Origin: an uncultured Pirellulaceae bacterium
GTDB lineage: Bacteria; Planctomycetota; Planctomycetia; Pirellulales; Pirellulaceae
Direction: 5' to 3'
DNA: 34,871 bases
NCBI GenBank assembly: GCA_938082855.1
Contig: CALKCC010000081.1
Location: 1 to 34,871, forward strand
The number at the start of each line of letters is the position of its first letter. Positions within the stretch are counted from its first letter, which is position 1. This document shows positions 33,239-34,871 of this stretch, in pieces. The position numbers were made by a program, and so were the translations under genes. The notes beneath the pieces were generated by a model. That model saw only the letters and a list, made by a program, of their open reading frames with translations. It made no database searches and had not been told where the DNA came from.

Positions 33239-34249
33239 TTAGCCGGCTGATTGCTGAATCAAAAGTTCAGCGATTTGCACAGCATTGGTGGCAGCACCCT
33301 TGCGAAGATTGTCACTCACGCACCAAAACGTAATGCCATTCGGTGAGGAAAGGTCTTCCCGAATTCGGCCGATAAAGACTTCGTCCGAGCCGGTACTGTT
33401 ATTGGGCATGGGATAAATGCCATTGTCCAAATCGTCGACTACGGTGATGCCGTCCTGAGCCTCAAACAAGGCTCGAGCCTGTTCCACAGTCAGTTTCTCT
33501 TCGGTTTCGACCAGGATACTCTCACTGTGGCAGTTGGCAACCGGCACTCGAATAGCAGTCGGGCAAACTTGAATCGACTCGTCACCAAAGATCTTCTGAG
33601 TTTCCCATACCATCTTCATTTCTTCAGAGGTATATCCTTCGTGCTTGCGTGAGCCGATTTGTGGGATCAGGTTGAAGGCAATGGGGTGAGAGAATGCTTT
33701 GTATTCATAGTCTTCTCCCTGAACAGCCGCTTTAGTGCCTTCCTGAAGATCGACATTTCCTGCAAGCCCCGCTCCGCTGGTTGCTTGGTATGTACTGACA
33801 ACGACTCGTTTAATCCGAGCGGCATCGTGCAATGGTTTCATCGCTACGACCATCTGTGTCGTTGAGCAGTTTGGACTGGCAATGACGCCATCGTGATCCT
33901 TTGCAGCTTCAGGATTTACTTCGGGGACGACTAACGGAACGTTGGGTAGCATGCGATGGAAACCGCTTTCATCTACAACGACTGCTCCGGCTGCTTTGGC
34001 CCACGGTACCAACTCTGCTGCCACTTCGTCTGGTGTACTGGCAATAATCAGATCCATGCCGTCAAAGGCATCTGGCCCCAATTCCACTACCGTGTATTCT
34101 TCACCTTTGAAAGTCAGTTTCGTGCCTGCCGAGCGTTTGGAAGCAATGAATCTTATCGACTTAAAGGGGACATCCCGCTCTTCAAGAAGTTGACGAACAA
34201 TGGTTCCGACTGCACCGGTCGCACCGACCAAGGCAATGTTTTCGTACAC
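33239..34249 (-). CDS. asd: Aspartate-semialdehyde dehydrogenase
   Basis: The protein has 336 residues. It reduces aspartyl phosphate to aspartate semialdehyde with NADPH, the branch point to lysine/diaminopimelate, threonine and methionine. NADP binding is by GATGAVG (9-15). The active-site cysteine is Cys128 in SPNCSTTQMV, Arg234 and His241 lie in RVPVANCHSE, and YQATSGAG and NLIPQIG fit the family. A Cys sits before His241 (CHSE), where GHSE is usual; this should not affect catalysis. GTG 34249 is supported by AAGGA nine nt upstream. It leads a run with truA and a glycosyltransferase. Confidence 0.96.
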   Translation of the reverse strand: MYENIALVGATGAVGTIVRQLLEERDVPFKSIRFIASKRSAGTKLTFKGEEYTVVELGPDAFDGMDLIIASTPDEVAAELVPWAKAAGAVVVDESGFHRMLPNVPLVVPEVNPEAAKDHDGVIASPNCSTTQMVVAMKPLHDAARIKRVVVSTYQATSGAGLAGNVDLQEGTKAAVQGEDYEYKAFSHPIAFNLIPQIGSRKHEGYTSEEMKMVWETQKIFGDESIQVCPTAIRVPVANCHSESILVETEEKLTVEQARALFEAQDGITVVDDLDNGIYPMPNNSTGSDEVFIGRIREDLSSPNGITFWCVSDNLRKGAATNAVQIAELLIQQSAG

Positions 34250-34323
34250 GATAGGATTCCTTTATGGATATGGAAAGTGGAGATGATCGACTTAGGAGTC
34301 ACGCAACTCAGGTGAGTCTTCAT

Positions 34324-34366
34324 GAAAAAAGTCCCTTAGTCGCGTCGATGCGTCCAAGGAACTTTT
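34324..34366 (-). terminator. Rho-independent terminator downstream of the TIGR03000-like gene
   Basis: On the minus strand, AAGTTCCTTGGACGC and GCGACTAAGGGACTT pair over 15 positions with two G-T wobbles and one mismatch, around ATCGAC. Six Ts then follow. It lies about 45 nt after the stop of the right-edge gene and separates it from asd. Confidence 0.75.
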
Positions 34367-34410
34367 CAGTATGGTTTCACTATGGGAAATCGGCAACGGC
34401 TAAACCATTG

Positions 34411-34871
34411 CTATTTTTTAACGACACTTGGTAAGTGGGGAGCAGAGAAAACGCGGGCAACCGGCTGGCCTGGTTGCAGGTCGATGTTCTCCGAAACACG
34501 GTATTCTTTAGAGTCGTTAATCCAGCTGATTTCCACGCGATAACGATATCGTGCATTGGGATCTACCTGACGTGAAATGTAAGTTCGCGTTGTGCCCTGA
34601 GATGTCGTAGGCTTGCCGTTGATGGTCACGGTAGCGTTTTCCGGTACGGTCAGGATGAGCGTAGTTGAGGTGGGGGCTTCCACCTGAAAAGCGTCATCAT
34701 CGTCTGCTGGAGCAGCTTCGGGAGCCGGAGCCGGAGGGTCGGCAGGTGCTGGCTGCACAGGCTGCTCGGGTTCGGCAGGCTGAGCCGGCACTAGAGGCTG
34801 AGCTGGCTGGACTGGCTGAAGCACAGAATCGCTAGGCGTTGCAGATTCTTCGTGATATGGCTTTTCGGTTG
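34411..34871 (-). CDS. TIGR03000-like domain protein (partial, N-terminus beyond window)
   Basis: The frame stays open to the window edge, so about 153 residues of the C-terminal part are visible; an internal GTG at 34824 is not needed as a start. A Pro/Ala/Gln-rich low-complexity stretch (QPAQPLVPAQPAEPEQPVQ) and an acidic patch (ADDDDAF) lead into a compact domain: LILTVPENATVTINGKPTTS, QGTTRTYISRQVDPNARYRY, then RVEISWINDSKEYRVSENID. The pattern V-P-x-x-A-x-V-x-(V/I)-N-G-x-x-T-x-S-x-G-x-x-R-x-(F/Y)-x-S is that of the planctomycete-specific TIGR03000 domain. Its function is not established. It is probably envelope-associated. Confidence 0.8.
   Translation of the reverse strand, partial: TEKPYHEESATPSDSVLQPVQPAQPLVPAQPAEPEQPVQPAPADPPAPAPEAAPADDDDAFQVEAPTSTTLILTVPENATVTINGKPTTSQGTTRTYISRQVDPNARYRYRVEISWINDSKEYRVSENIDLQPGQPVARVFSAPHLPSVVKK

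Overview
The window looks like chromosome from a member of the Planctomycetes. The evidence is the protein content: a secreted cytochrome of the PSCyt1/DUF1587/DUF1592/DUF1588/DUF1585 type paired with a DUF1552 protein, a DUF1501 protein, an FG-GAP/UnbV protein paired with a TPR lipoprotein, a DUF11 lipoprotein, and a TIGR03000-like domain at the right edge. Many proteins carry Sec or lipoprotein signals, and GTG/TTG starts are common. No transposase, integrase, phage or CRISPR genes are visible. Genus cannot be fixed from this alone.

Layout. 1-2911 (minus): DUF1552 and LamG-cytochrome-PSD pair. 3106-8336 (plus): msrB lipoprotein, DUF1501 protein, TolB-like propeller, secreted alpha/beta hydrolase, small four-helix membrane protein, secreted propeller-like protein. 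8361-8578: an octamer-repeat element and tRNA-Glu(CTC). 8780-11045 (plus): holA broken by an in-frame TAG, then a sarcosine-oxidase-type flavoenzyme. 11042-12478 (minus): secreted protein with an internally duplicated beta-domain layout. 12719-15468 (plus): KDPG/KHG aldolase, a second octamer element, a small anchored protein, clpX with a clear terminator. 15609-16706 (minus): class I aminotransferase. 16872-18980 (plus): two-domain alpha/beta hydrolase. 18988-22227 (minus): three envelope genes, two of them paralogues, followed by a DUF11 lipoprotein. 22502-24309 (plus): LolA-like secreted protein and a membrane protein. 24310-25702: octamer elements 3 and 4 flanking the dtd-cvpA pair. 25687-28796 (minus): UnbV/FG-GAP and TPR lipoproteins. 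29053-34871 (minus): accA, an atypical Ser/Thr kinase, the asd-truA-glycosyltransferase run, and a TIGR03000-like protein cut by the window edge.

The signal least explained by known features is a family of four intergenic elements. Each has arms made of tandem 8-bp units (consensus MCANTTAR on one side, its reverse complement on the other) around a shared core of about 50 bp. They abut gene 3' ends, and in four cases the stop codon lies in or exactly against the array. The second strong anomaly is the single in-frame TAG in holA, an essential clamp-loader gene whose sequence is otherwise intact on both sides. Housekeeping functions present are clamp loading (holA), Clp proteolysis (clpX), fatty-acid synthesis (accA), the aspartate pathway (asd), tRNA modification and quality control (truA, dtd) and sugar-acid catabolism (eda). 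The rest is mostly envelope and secreted protein biology.
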